The position numbers were made by a program, and so were the translations under genes. From assembly GCA_019916065.1 (NCBI GenBank), contig CM034236.1, forward strand, positions 18,459,305 to 18,523,304: a stretch of 64,000 nucleotides of DNA, read 5' to 3'. The notes below the pieces were generated by a model, which saw only the letters and a list, made by a program, of their open reading frames with translations, did not search any database and was not told where the DNA came from. Below, piece by piece: positions 1-11,662 of the stretch; the first letter of the stretch is position 1; every line of letters starts with the position of its first letter. The DNA is from Vitellaria paradoxa (lineage: Eukaryota > Streptophyta > Magnoliopsida > Ericales > Sapotaceae).

Positions 1-241
1 CCGACTTCATAACCATATTCTGTATATTTTTATTGGCTAAATTCTAATTTTTGATAATTTTTTTTGGTAAGTAATTTTTTTTTATCTTTGATTATTTTAA
101 AATAAGTTTTGGAGTAAAGCTATACATATAGTTGGCATTCATCAATTTCATCGAGGCATGGTATCGTGAAATAGACAATGACCTTTCCGAGTGCCAATTG
201 TCCGAGTGCCAATTTACTCAACTTTCTAAATGCTCTATAAA

Positions 242-603
242 GGCCCCGTTTGATATCACAAACTAACTCTATAAATTTTTATAAATCTCCACCAACCCTT
301 TTATCTCTAATTTTTCCGTCATTACGAATTTAAAAAAAATCTAATATTTCGCTAAAAAAATAAAAAATTTGAAAGTAGGTTAATCGAATGTGTAAATTTT
401 TTATACAATCATATTCTTCGTGTCGAAAGTTTTCAAACGAGTGCCATTGTTGCTATTTTTTCTGAATTTTTTTGAATCCGTGGGAACGGATTTAGAAAAC
501 TGTTCCTACGGTTTGCGCCTTTTCAAAAAAAAAAGCGGCAAAATCAACCCCAAACCACATTTTATCTAAATTTATTTTATTTTTTCTTACTCCAAACGAG
601 GCC
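242..603. mobile_element. MITE-like element A
   Basis: Short AT-rich non-coding unit whose ends are inverted: it opens with GGCCCCGTTTGATATC and closes with CTCCAAACGAGGCC. The interior carries a foldback motif around 470-530 (a GAATCCGT..GGAACGGATT type sequence). A related copy lies in the CHS intron at 23,777-24,498 with the same order of internal motifs. No convincing target duplication is visible, so the superfamily is open. Bases 1-241 and 604-669 around it hold nothing I recognise. Confidence 0.55.
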
Positions 604-669
604 AAAGTCATAAAAGCTTGTTAAAGTTCACCAGAAAAATAAAATAAAATAATAAAAAAAACTGTGCTA

Positions 670-678
670 TTTTTTTAA
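670..678. repeat. Left 9-bp target-site duplication of the MULE
   Basis: TTTTTTTAA directly precedes the left inverted repeat and recurs exactly at 2661-2669 after the right one. The sequence is low-complexity, but the 9-bp length and exact placement match Mutator-superfamily insertion. Confidence 0.75.
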
Positions 679-841
679 GGGTAAATTATACCTAGATCAC
701 TCGAACATTAGGCTAATTATACCTAGACCCCCTGAATATTTGAATCTCATACCTAGACCCCTTATGCTCAAATGTTTGTAACACTTAAACCCATCTGTTA
801 ATTTTCTCCGTTAACTAACCTATAAATGACGAGAATGCCCC
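679..841 (+). repeat. Left terminal inverted repeat of the MULE
   Basis: About 163 bp. It matches the reverse complement of 2497-2660 along nearly its whole length, including the shared TTAGGCTAATTA, CCGTTAACTA and ATGCCC blocks. Confidence 0.8.
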
Positions 842-2496
842 TGACTCAGTAACACTCCCCCTCTCTTTCACCACGCAGCTCTCTTTTGTCACAGTTTTTA
901 TTATTATGGAAATGATTTATTTTATTAAAATATTTTATTAAATTATATTAATTTTATTAAATCTAAAAATAATTTATTATTAGATGAAACTATTATAATA
1001 CATTTTATTAAAACTAATTATTATACAAAATAAATATTTATAATATAAAATTAATTAATTTAAATATATTTTATTAAATTAATTAATCAAATAAAATTTA
1101 AATATATTTCATTGAATTCAATTAATTTTATATTTTTAATAAAATTATTAATTTTATTTAAATAAAATTAATTACTGTAAATAAAATTATATTATCAAAC
1201 ATATTTATGTTTTAATAAAATTATATATTTATGTTCTTAAAAATACCCAATAAATGATTTTTAAATGCATATAACTCAAAAACGATTGTTCTAGAACTGT
1301 TTTTATCTAAGAATTTATTATTTTTAATTATATCCATCCTTAAATGTATGAAACTAATTCTTTAAATTATTTTTCCTATAAATCTACCCTCACTAATAAA
1401 ATATTTCAAATTACTTTAGTTATTTAATTACTTAAAATACCGGTTTGGACGTCAAATTACTTAAAATACCGGTTCGGACGTCAACCTCACATCCAACCTC
1501 TCCCCTTATCTTTTTTATCGATAGTTAAACAGAAGGAAAAGATATTTTAAAATAAAAAAAAACAAAGATGTTACAGAAAGAATATGAAGAACAAAAATCA
1601 ATATCAATGTCGTACTATGAAGGATTGCCGTTAAAGCCTCCATATTGATACAACTAATATATTGAAACAGAATACTAAAAATTAATTATTATTAAAAATA
1701 AATATTTATAATATTAAATTAATGTTTTTAATTTTTATTATTTAATTATTTTTAAATATATTTTTCTTCCATGACACATATCCACATCCAAAAAACAAAT
1801 ACACATACACACCAAGGAAGATATATTATATAAACATATGTACACACACATATATATAAGCACGTTTGTGTCTCAAGCAAACCTAGAAAAGCTCTATGAA
1901 AGATCCATTAGGAAATTTCATAAACCCCTAAAACAAAGATGATTAGAGGGCCCACCCTCATCAATCCAAACATTAAACTCTCAAATGTTAAAGAAATTTG
2001 CCTTTCCCTTTGGAACGAGTTCGAATTTGAGCAGAGTCTAGAAAGTGGTGTTTTTGGATCCAATGTGTCAAAGAGGAACATTGAGGACAAGTATATGATG
2101 TATACGGAGTTGGGTTGGGGGGAGAGTTCGAGGTCACCTGGTTGTGCATTAATCTGAGCTCGAGGGAGTTGTTGGCCTGCAAGTTACTCTCGAAGCAGAA
2201 GCTTTCGAACGGCGATGGATGTGGAGGATGTGAGAAGTCGATGTGGCAATTACTTTTCTCGTGATTCAAACACCAAATCTGTTACTCTCAGAATCCTAAG
2301 TTCTTTGACAGTGGATGGAAGGCGAGGATAGGATGAAACTACTATTGAGAAATCGAGCCGTTGATGGGTTTAGAGAGAGAGATGGAAGAAATTTAGGGGA
2401 AGAGAGAGAGACTGAGTCGAGCCATTGATGGGTTCGGAGAGAAAGACAAAGACGTGGAAGAAATTTGGGGACAAAGAGGGGAGAGAAAATTAACAA

Positions 2497-2660
2497 AGGG
2501 CATTTTCATCATTTTATAACATAGTTAACGGAATAACTTGATGGATGGATTTAAGTGTAACAAACATTTGAAAATAAGAGATTTAAGTGTAAGGTTCAAA
2601 TGTCTAAGGGTCTAGGTGTAATTAGCCTAATGTTTAAGGGGGTCTAGATGAAATTTACCC
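2497..2660 (-). repeat. Right terminal inverted repeat of the MULE
   Basis: About 164 bp, the partner of 679-841. It begins GGGCATTTTCATC and ends ATGAAATTTACCC; the exact 9-bp duplication follows at 2661-2669. Confidence 0.8.
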
Positions 2661-2669
2661 TTTTTTTAA

Positions 2670-3456
2670 ATATTGGTTGGAAGCTGACTTCTTGTCGAGT
2701 TATAATTATCTTGTTTTCGTAGCGCCTGCCAAAAGGTAAAAAGTTCCCCCACCAAAATATGTATACGTGAATCATGAAATCATCTAGATCTATTTCTATT
2801 TTCCTGAAATTTTAGACCTCTCTCTCACTCTCTTTGTCATTCCTCAAAAGCCAATATGACTTCTCTATGAAGGTAGCGCCCGACCAATGTAAAACAAAAC
2901 TAGACATATTAAGGAAAGAAGGCAAGGTTTTGTTATAGAAAATGGCATATCTTTGCAAAACAAAGTTGAAATATAATTTTAGAAGTTGAAGTTGTATTTT
3001 TAACATTTAAATTTGTATGAAAGTTCATCTAATGTTCAAAGTTAAAACATTTTCAATCATTAGATGAACTTTCATAAAAATTCAAAGGTTAAAAATGTAA
3101 CTTTAATTCTTATAGTTGAATTTCAATTTCATGATATCCTCGTTCAAGAAATTAAAGATGCATAAAGATCCTATCGAACTAACATAGTTAGGATTGGACA
3201 GAATTTCAATAAGAATAACTACTTATAGAACATATTTTCACTTTGTTTTTTAAAACAAAATTTGAAAATATAAGTGATCAAATACGTTTTGTTTCCCTTA
3301 TTTTAGAAAAAACAAAATGGAAAAAACACAAAATAGATATATCCTAGATTAACCCAAGAGACGATTAACAAATTAAAGATGCATAAAGATTCTACTGAAA
3401 TAACGTAGATGGGACGGAACAGAATTTCAACAAGAATAACTACTTATTGAACATAC
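2670..3456. other. AT-rich spacer, probably intron of the ANKRD13-like gene
   Basis: A GTATGT splice donor on the minus strand at 3451-3456 opens this stretch as intron. No following exon was found leftwards before the MULE. It contains a diverged ~93-bp direct repeat (3149-3241 and 3370-3462, offset 221 bp); the second copy spans the splice donor and the first carries a decayed version of it. Confidence 0.5.
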
Positions 3457-3719
3457 CTTCACCGGAAAGGTCCTCGCAGGGAATTTAGTTGTGAGTAATT
3501 CCCGCCAACGACGAATGGCTTTAACTCTGTTTGCTATAATGTCAAGCAAGGGGAGGAGTTCTTCGGTTTGGAATGGGAAATTTGGGGAAAGCCAGATGAC
3601 AGGCCTCAAGACTTTCTTGAGTTGACTCCCACTCTCAGAATCAGTGGATGTTTTGGTATCTTCTCCACGGAGTGAACTCCTCGGTGGAGCAATCCTCTTC
3701 TGACCACCATCGTGCTTAT
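3457..3719 (-). pseudogene. ANKRD13/GPCR-chaperone-like gene, downstream exon portion
   Basis: This is the continuation of the minus-strand ankyrin gene whose 5' part lies at 15,921-17,090; a 12.2-kb retrotransposon separates the two. Read on the minus strand from 3719, the frame is open and reaches the conserved C-terminal block of the family (RPVIWLSPNFPFQTEELLPL, then LLDIIANRVKAIRRWRELL). It ends at a GTGAAG|GTATGT splice donor at 3457/3456. When one copy of the CTTAT target duplication is discounted, the codon phase matches exactly across the insertion. The terminal exon expected after the donor was not found. Family proteins have N-terminal ankyrin repeats and a C-terminal GPCR-chaperone domain (PF11904). 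The function of this gene is inferred from family only. Confidence 0.85.
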
Positions 3720-4627
3720 TGTTCGGTAGTAAAATTTACCGCCGGAACTACTGACCGCGCCAACCGGAAATGCAATCGACAACCTACCGAACAAAGACAA
3801 AAGAAAGGTTACGGCCGGAGTGGAGGTCTCTGGCTGGAAAACCCTCCGATGCTTAAGTCAGCAAGTAGCTCAAAGAAGAAAGCTTTTTCAGAGAAGAAAT
3901 GAGTAGTAGCTTAAGTTGGCAATAGTCAGCTTATCGTAATTGTTCAGTGGAATGTCCGATTTATAGTAATGTGAACAATAAATAAAATATACCTGTGATT
4001 TGATATCATCCATGCTTCCGTGTTCCTTTTTTCCTTCCTTGCTTTAAATGCCTTTCATGGTCCATTTAATGCCTCATACCTTTCATTTAATACTCCATAC
4101 CTTTCATTTAATGCTTCTGGTAGTTAAACACGGCAATATAGCCAGAACTCTGTGGTCAAACTGTTTTCCTGTCACATCCGTCAACTACTCATAACGAAAT
4201 GAACTGACTTAGTTACTTTCTCAGAGATAAATATCTAGTTCAGTCATAACTACGGTGCATTTATGGTTATGACCCCTCCTTAAGGCTATGGGTCCCAGAT
4301 CTAACAATTTCTAGCCGCTAATCGATGGACCGAAGAAATTGGCTATTGAGGTCTTCGGCTATAGCCATGTAGTAACACATTATCCATAGATACTGAGAAT
4401 CAAGGTATCCCTTGGAATATTAACCCAAAGACATGTGCCTGTGTATAACACTCACGTGGACCTCTCGTGCCATCAATAAACTGTTTGCTGGAACGCCACA
4501 TGTCACGCTTCAACGTGCTCGGTGAATGACTACGTGAATCACACAAATATGCTCGGCATTAGGCCACGTGGCACCTTGACTATACTTGTTCGGCACTCCA
4601 TACGTCAAAGTATTATTTTGCCCAACA
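3720..4627 (-). repeat. 3' LTR of the Tat element
   Basis: 908 bp, starting TGTTCGGTAG and ending GCCCAACA on the plus strand. It pairs with 14,986-15,920 and lacks the 27-bp internal duplication (CTTCC[A/G]TGTTCCTTTTT motif) present in the other LTR. Confidence 0.93.
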
Positions 4628-4640
4628 TTTTGTCCCCACT
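4628..4640 (-). promoter_or_regulatory. Polypurine tract
   Basis: On the minus strand AGTGGGGACAAAA abuts the 3' LTR. This is the expected position and composition for the plus-strand primer of an LTR retrotransposon. The remaining ~490 bases to the antisense gene (4641-5132) hold no other recognisable feature. Confidence 0.75.
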
Positions 4641-5132
4641 CTGGTTGGAAAAAGATATTTTTCGAGCAGAGTAGCAGAGCAGAAAAGCCTTACCTTACCA
4701 ATTCGTTCAATCTTCCCCATGCGATTTGTCGTTTAGTGTCTTCCTAACGCGCTTCAAATTTGATTGGACTTTCTCTCTCCTGGTAACGACACGCGTTGTG
4801 CCCTTTCAGCTTTTCATCTGCCGCGCTGCTTACGCAGATCCCCAAATCTGGGGTGTTAAAACGTGAGTGGCCAAAAATTCGAAAATTGGGGCGGTAATAA
4901 ATGCGTTTTTTACTGCCCGCTGCTTTTTCTTTGGTGATGCTTCGATTGCCTCCCACAGATATACATACACATACATATATACTCGGTTCACCTTCTTGGC
5001 TTCCTTTCTGCAACTCGAGCTATCCAATCTCCTTTGCTTTATTTCTCTGAACTTTCGTCCTCTCCAGCCTTCATCTCTCCCGTAGATCTTCATTCCTGGT
5101 GAGTCAATCTTTCTCATCTAAAATCTTCCATT

Positions 5133-7696
5133 ATGGGTAGACTCGCGAATGAGCTCAAATCTGAGGAAAAAATTAGGGTTTTCAAGGAGAAATATCAAAT
5201 TCCTCAGAATGTAGAAATCAAGCTCGCCCAAGAGGGCGAGCGCGCACCAGGTGAATTCCCCATAGTAGCCATCACTGAAGGTGGCCTTAGGTTCCCCCTA
5301 CACTCTTTTCTTCGCTCTATGATGAGCATCCTAGACCTCGGCCCCAAGAACCTCACCCACAATTTTTATAGGATAGTCAATGGGTTAATAGAGATAAATA
5401 AGCGATACGGATTCCATATATCCGAGTGGGATCTACTTTACTGTTACTCTATCCAGAAGGTGAAAAAGGATGAGAACAGGTGGTATCTGAAATCTCGACC
5501 AGAAAAAGCCTTGGTCCATATGCTGCCTGATACAATTAAGTCAGAAAGTGACATGTGCGTCGTCACGGGTCACTGGACACACGATCCAGATGAAGATCGT
5601 TTTCCAATCGTCCCTCTGGTTTCTTTGGGCCCAGGTTGGTTGATTTCGAATGCTACTAGCTCTTACTCTTCTTCGACTGCCTGCTTTTTGGAAGCACACT
5701 AACTATTTGATTTGATTTCTATGCAGCCGACCAAGCAAAGAAGTTCTGGGCCGGCGATACTCGTGCTGATAAGGATCACCTCAATCAAGTGTTCAAGTTC
5801 CTCGGGGGTCCTGATCTTTATCCCTTCGCCAGAGTGGTTCCAATTTTGTTCAACTTCACCCCCACTCACCAAACGTTTATTACTCCCCCTCAAGGTTTCG
5901 CAACCTCGGAAGCTACCAGGCATCTCCAGTGGTGGTTCAGGGCTTCTGCTGAAAAGAAAGAAAATTTCTACGCACTGAAGCACCCAGGGTGGGTTCATCC
6001 ACCTTCCTTTGCCATCCATTTGGTTGCCGAGCAAGCTCTTACTCTAGAAGCAGCAATTCCTGATCCTACCGAACAACCGATGAGGCGGAGACTTGTTCTT
6101 TTGGACAAGGAGGAAGAAGAAGAAGAAGAAGAACTTGAACCTCCTCCCGCCTTTGAATACTTCTCCAACTCGGACGAAGAAGAGGAAAAGGGACATGGCC
6201 CCCAAAATCGACTACAAGAAACTTGCTCTGGCAAAAGCCAAGCAGCAAAAAATTGAGGAGGCAAATAAGAAGAAGGCCGAAGAGCAAAAGGCTGCTGGGA
6301 AGAGGAAGTTCGATGAGGGGAAGACCCCTGCTCCTGTAACTGCCGAGCAGATCCTCAAAGTAAAAATAGAAAAGAGGAAGGAGCAGGAGGCACTTCGACA
6401 GAAACCCTCTGGTCCCCCTGAGCAGAAGAAGGCCAAGACATTACCTACTGGGGCGGTTCAGGTCGTCGAGCAGCCAACATCGTCAAAGGGGACCACTGAA
6501 AATGGGGCAGCACCTTCCAAGGATGCGCCACCCAAGATCACTGAACCTATGCCTTTTCAGCCGATTGGGCCCGTGCCTCTCGCCATTGAATACCCAGCCA
6601 ACCCAGTTCGAGATTCTCCTCCCTTCATCCCACAAATCCTCATTCCCAGCCTTGAGTTTCCTCAAGGCTGACCATTTACCATTCAAGACACAGCTTTCCA
6701 TCATGCCGAGGAGTACCTCAAGGGTGTCCTTCCTCCTCGGGATGTCCAGGCTACGCGAAAAAATAAACTGGAGGACATCCACAAAACTTTGATGAAGAAC
6801 GCCATTTCTGTAAGTGTAATGATGTTCCCTTTAATGTTTTCCCTTTATGAATATCCTTTTGTCATTATGCTCTTTCTAACTCTTTGCTCTATCTACAGAC
6901 TTCTCTCTATACTATGGAGCTGATTGCTCGGAGCCAGGCCTTCGATGTCAGAGCTGAGCAGGATAGATCAGATATAAAGGATCTGAAATCAAATGTAAGG
7001 ACTTTGGAGAAGGAGAAGAAAAATCTCCAATCCGGCAATGATGCTTTGGCAAAAGAGAGAAGCCAGCTTCAAGATGAGAAAAAAGATCTCGAGCAACAGC
7101 TCAATACTGCCCTTGGCCAAGTAGCGGGAAGCAAGGCTCGCGTGGAGTCCATGGACAAAATCTTACTCAGGAAAGACGAAGAGTTATTGGAAACCAAGGG
7201 TAAACTTTCCAAGGCTGAGATTGAGCTATCCTCTTCTAAGGCTGAGCGAGAGATGCTTTCCAAGGAGTTGGAAGTTTCCAGAGCCGAGCACACCAAATCG
7301 AGGCAGGAGCTTGATAGCCTCCGAGCAGAGCTCGCACTCAAAACTCGAGCTCTGGAAGAAAAAGAAATCGCCCTCCAAGGAGCCGAGGAGAAAGCTAAGG
7401 CTGACGTTGAGGCTCAAATAAACGACTGCGTGGACCAGATGAGGGATGCTCATAATGACTTCTTCCTAGAGGGTTGGGAGGCTGCCATGAAGAAAAACAA
7501 CATTGATCACACCAACCCCATATATACAGAGGTCCCTTATCCTGATCCACAACGTCTAGTTCCTCAGTTCAGTTTCGAACGTCCACCTCAAACTCCTTTA
7601 ATCCAAACTGCCGAAGAAACCATTGATGAAGGCGGGGTTGAGGTGATAGTTCTCAGAAGGACACTACCTCCCAGGCACTCAAAGAGATTAATCTAG
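5133..7696 (+). pseudogene. Antisense extra gene of the Tat element (Transposase_28-like, coiled coil)
   Basis: A gene opposite to gag-pol with three exons. Exon 1 is 5133-5634, exon 2 is 5727-6809 and exon 3 is 6899-7696; introns have clean GT..AG borders (CAG|GTTGGT..ATGCAG and TCT|GTAAGT..CTACAG) and matching phases. Exon 1 carries the GLRFPLHSF...NFYRIVNGLIEI pattern of the plant 'putative gypsy type transposon' domain (PF04195). Exon 2 contains an acidic run then a Lys/Glu/Ala-rich charged stretch. Exon 3 is a long predicted coiled coil ending in LPPRHSKRLI. Two lesions: a frame change near 6190 after the acidic run, and an in-frame TGA at 6669-6671. Tat elements are known to carry antisense ORFs between pol and the 3' LTR; their function is unknown. 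Confidence 0.8.
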
Positions 7697-8479
7697 TTGT
7701 GGAGAGTGATCCTACTAAGGAGGGAGAGAAGTGAGCCCCTTAGTCCCTTCTTGTTTTGCTTTTAACTCCATTTAGTTGTAAAGACACAATGAACAATGTA
7801 AAATTTTCATTTTGAATGAATGGAAGTATTTCAGTCTTTTCTAATCTGTTACCTTGCTTTGCTTTTCATGTCTTTGCCTCTTTATAATTGTTGATGAACT
7901 GATTAAAGAATACCTTGACTTGGTCGCTGATGAAGTCATAAGAAGTGCAGCCGAAGAATATCTTGATGTATTCTCATACGAAATAGCTACAAATCCTTAC
8001 AATAAATGTTGATGCATTTTCTTAAGCTTTGTTAGGATAGTGTCCACAGTTGACAGCAATGTAAATTGTAACTGTATTCAGAAATACATAATAAAAATTT
8101 ATGAATTGTTTCCTTACTTGCTTTCACCCATTGGGGGTTTACCTTACTGTTCATATGTTTCGTGCTTGTGTTCAAGTAAGTACTTTGAATGAACTTGGAT
8201 CATTAATCAAACTTTAATCAAACAATCATAAAGAGGATAACAAGTTCAAGTAATAAATTGCTTTTCATCAAGTAACTTTAAGCTTTTGATAAAGAGGAGT
8301 AACTTTAATAAATCTCACATACCTCAATGAGCTCGGCTGTCCTCCAGCTTACATATAGCAACGGAGGTGCCTACCTTGTGATAAAATTTCGCTTTTCATA
8401 TCAACGCTGAGCACTGATGAAGTGATTCTTTGAGCTTTGAGAGCTTTTGCTTATCACTGCCGAGCTTCCTTGAAATGAT
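7697..8479. other. Non-coding spacer inside the Tat element
   Basis: Lies between the end of the antisense gene and the tandem-repeat array. It contains likely 3' UTR sequence of the antisense gene and no other recognisable feature. Confidence 0.5.
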
Positions 8480-9166
8480 TCCTTGAATTTTGAGAGCTTT
8501 TGCTTCAAGTGTACCAACGCTAGGCAAACTGAGCGTGGCTCCTTTAGCAATCCTTTTCAATAAGCTAAGGAATTGAATCCCAGCTTAAAGAGAGTGCCTG
8601 GTCAACACATAAATCAGGATTGGACCGACATCCAAAGGGATGTGGCATCTTTCTGTACCAATGGTCGGGAAGCCGAACATGGTTCCTTTTTGATAATCCT
8701 TTTCAGAAAATCGAGGAATTGAATCCCAGTTTAAAGAGAGCACCTAGTCAGTCAATAAACCAGGGTTGAACCTGCACCCAAAGGGTGCGGTTCCCTTTCT
8801 GTTCCAACGTTTGGCAAGCCGAGCATGGCTCATTTCTAATAATCCTTTTCAATAAGCCGAGGAACCGAATCTCAGTTTAAAGAGAAACCTAGTCAGTCAA
8901 TAAACCGGGACCGAACCGACACCCCAATGGGATGTGGCTCCCTTTCTGTACCAACGTTCGAAAAACCGAGCGTGGATCCTTTCTGATAATCCTTTTCAAT
9001 AAGCCGAGGAACCGAATCTCAGCCTAAAAAGAATACCTGGTCAGTAAATAAACCAAGACTGAACCGACATCCAAAGGGACGTAGCATCTTTCTGTACCAA
9101 TGCTCGGCAAGCCGAGCATGGCTCCTTTCTGAACCAACACCCAAAGGGATGTGGCAGCTTTCTATT
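8480..9166. repeat. ~146-bp tandem repeat array inside the Tat element
   Basis: About four and a half diverged copies. The landmark AATCCTTTTCA..AAG/GCCGAGG recurs at 8552, 8698, 8844 and 8991 (spacings 146, 146, 147). Each unit also carries the blocks ACCGACATCCAAAGGGATG and CTTTCTGTACCAA. Tandem repeats between pol and the 3' LTR are known in Tat/Ogre-type elements and can seed satellite DNA. Confidence 0.85.
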
Positions 9167-9271
9167 AAACACTTAATTGTCTTAAGCTTTTGTAATTGCT
9201 TTATTTGCTTACATAAAAGAATAGTTTTTCAATGAATGTACAAAGTCTTTTACAATGAATGTACAATAACA

Positions 9272-10359
9272 TTAATGATAATACAGTTTCAAGTGGGCTA
9301 TATTCCACGGTCTTTTGATTGGCTTTCCTTCCATGTCAGTCAACCTGTAAGCTCCGTTGCCGAGCACCTCCGAGACGAGGAATGGTCCTTCCCAATTGGC
9401 TCCAAGCTTTCCTTCGATCTGGTCCTTTTAGCTTCCCATCAATTTTCTTAACACCAAGTCGCCAACGCTGAATTCTCTATGTCTGACCCCTTTGTTGAAT
9501 TTCCTCCTTGTCTCTTGCTGGTAGTTGGCTAACCTTAATGTGGCCAGTTCCCTTCTTTCATCAATTAGATCTAGACTCACCGCCATGGCTTTATCATTCT
9601 CTCCTTTATCAAAGGGTAGAGTTCTAATGCTCGGCAGGCCAACTTCCAGCGGAATGACGGCTTCAACTCCATAAGTTAAAGAGAAGGGAGATTCTCCAGT
9701 TGATCTTCTTGGGGTTGTTCGGTATGTCCAAAGCACTGACGGCAATTCATCTACCCATTTCCCCTTTGCTGCCTCCAGTCTTTTCTTGATACCACTGAGA
9801 ATGACATTGTTTGTAATTTCGGCTTGACCATTGCTCTGGGGGTAAACTGGTGTTGAGTAAATATTTTTGATTCCATATCTAGAACAATACTCCCTGAAAG
9901 CGGCACTGTCAAATTGTATCCCATTGTCGGAAATAAGTGTCCTAGGGATGCCATACCTGGTAATGATGTTCTTCCAAACAAATCAAATGGTATCAGCGTC
10001 TCTGATATGGGCCAAAAGTTCTGCTTCCACCCATTTAGTGAAGTAGTCAGTACCGATCACTAAAAACTTTCTATTTCCTGAAGCAGTGGGCAGTGGTCCC
10101 ACAATGTCGAGCCCCCATTAGGCGAATGGCCAAAGACTGGTCAGCGGGCTGAGTTCTTGTGCTGGCTGGTGAGGTATGGGAGCAAACTTCTGGCATTTCT
10201 TGCACTTCCGAACATAGGCATGAGCATCATACCCCATCCTCGACCACCAATACCCTTGTGTAATAGTTCGGTGTGCCAATGATCTGCCCCCAGTATGTGC
10301 TCCGCAGACCCCTTCATGTAGCTCATAGAGGAAGTCTTGCACTTTGTCAGGATGAACAC
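9272..10359 (-). pseudogene. Tat element integrase (decayed)
   Basis: Minus-strand remains of the integrase part of pol. An HHCC zinc-binding region sits near 10,200-10,340 (LHEGVCGAHTGG, then CKKCQ). A catalytic-core stretch runs 9750-10,120 in shifting frames and the C-terminal segment is 9428-9745. After a stop at 9428 the expected C-terminal tail continues in frame to a natural end at 9272. A nonsense codon also separates the zinc finger from the core near 10,118. The integrase would insert element cDNA; this copy cannot make an intact one. Confidence 0.85.
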
Positions 10360-10414
10360 AAAGAAGATAAGGACCTGTGAAGGACTTTTTGTACAGCTTG
10401 TGATCAGGAGAAAG

Positions 10415-11614
10415 TCAAAATCTGGTAGCCTTTATCCTCAGTTTTTTCGATTTTGTTTTGTCCTCTGGGAGAGTCCCATCCTTTAGGTAAACAATGATTG
10501 GATCCATCCAAGATGGAGCCAATTCAGTACACATTACCTCTTCATCTTTTGTTATGCTCGGCTTCTTGAGAATTTCTAGGAAAACCTGATCGGTCAGCCT
10601 TATTCGAGAAGAGGCAGCCAGCGTAGCAAGTGCGTCAGCATGAGCATTATAATCTCTCCCAATGAGCTCCATGCTAGCTTTATTAAAATCTCCAATCTTC
10701 TTCTTTGCCAATTGTAGATATTCTGCCATCTTCTCACTTCTAGCCATATACTCACCCTTTAGCTGGTTGGCAACCAACTAAGAGTCGGTCTTTATTACAA
10801 CATCGTTTGCCATCAATCGCCGAGCAATGTTGAGCCCGGCTAGGAGAGCTTCATACTCTGCCTCATTATTAGTAACCTCAAATTCAAGTTTTATTGCATA
10901 TTCAATAGTGACCCCTTCCGGCGTAGTCAAAACAATGCCTACCCCACCGCCCTTCCTAGACGAAGACCGATCAACCTCAATCTGCCAAGGTTGTTCGTCT
11001 TCGCCGTGTTCGGCTGGGGCAGACCTTATTTCCACTTGCCATACTTCTTCCGTTGGGCCTGGAGCTGGGGTGGTAAATTTCGCTACAAAATCAACTAATA
11101 CTTGAGCTTTTATTGCGGTTCTTAGAATAAATTTTATGTCAAATACACCGAGGGAAACTGCCCATTTCGCCATCCTACCAGATACATCAGCCCTTTTTAA
11201 TACATGGCCAATTGACTGATCGGTGACCACCTGAATGGTGTGGGCATGGAAGTAATGGGCTAACTTCCTAGATGCCATCACCAATGCCAAGGTCAACTTT
11301 TCTAGAGGAAGGTATCTGGTCTCTGCCCTTTGCATTGTCTTGCTGACATAATAAATAGGACGCTGCTTCCCTTTTTCCTCCCTTAGCAGGACGGCACTGA
11401 CTGCATGTTCTGAAACTGCTAGATATAGTTGCAAAATATCCCCCGACTGCGGTGTTGACAATATCGGGACAGTTGTCAGGTATTCTTTAAGTTTCTCCAG
11501 TGCTGCGTCTGCCTCAGCATCCCATTGCATCTTATTTGCACCCCTTATCAATCTGAAGAATGGTCGGCATTTGTCAGATGATCTACTGATGAACCGATTG
11601 AGTGCCGCCACCAT
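10415..11614 (-). pseudogene. Tat element RNase H plus second archaeal-type RNase H
   Basis: The frame 10,778-11,614 starts after the RT thumb. It contains a standard retroviral-type RNase H (YYVSKTMQ..AETRYLPLEKL), then a second RNase H-like domain (WQIEVDRSS near 10,970; NNEAEYEALLAGL near 10,850). The second domain continues past an in-frame TAG at 10,778 (a CAG codon in relatives, consistent with C-to-T decay) to 10,415 (GRDYNAHADALA). A duplicated RNase H of this archaeal type is established for the Tat clade and supports the lineage call. Confidence 0.85.
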
Positions 11615-11662
11615 CCCTGTGAGCTTTTGGACTTCCTTTTTAGTGCGCGGAGGAGAAACAGA

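Larger units (their letters stand above)
679..2660. mobile_element. Non-autonomous Mutator-like element (MULE)
   Basis: A 1,982-bp unit bounded by long inverted repeats (679-841 and 2497-2660, starting GGGTAAATT and ending AATTTACCC) and a 9-bp duplication, which is the Mutator-superfamily signature. No transposase frame is present; the longest open frames are under 100 codons and resemble nothing I know, so the element would need a transposase in trans. The left half (850-1900) is extremely AT-rich with a 33-bp tandem duplication near 1440-1490. The right half (1900-2480) is richer in GC with a duplicated purine-rich stretch at 2350-2470. That could be captured host DNA (Pack-MULE), but I cannot name a source. 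Confidence 0.82.

Noticed and set aside
1908..2496. Overlapping 60-93-codon frames inside the MULE
   Set aside because: All frames overlap on both strands and none resembles a known domain; annotated only as possible captured sequence.
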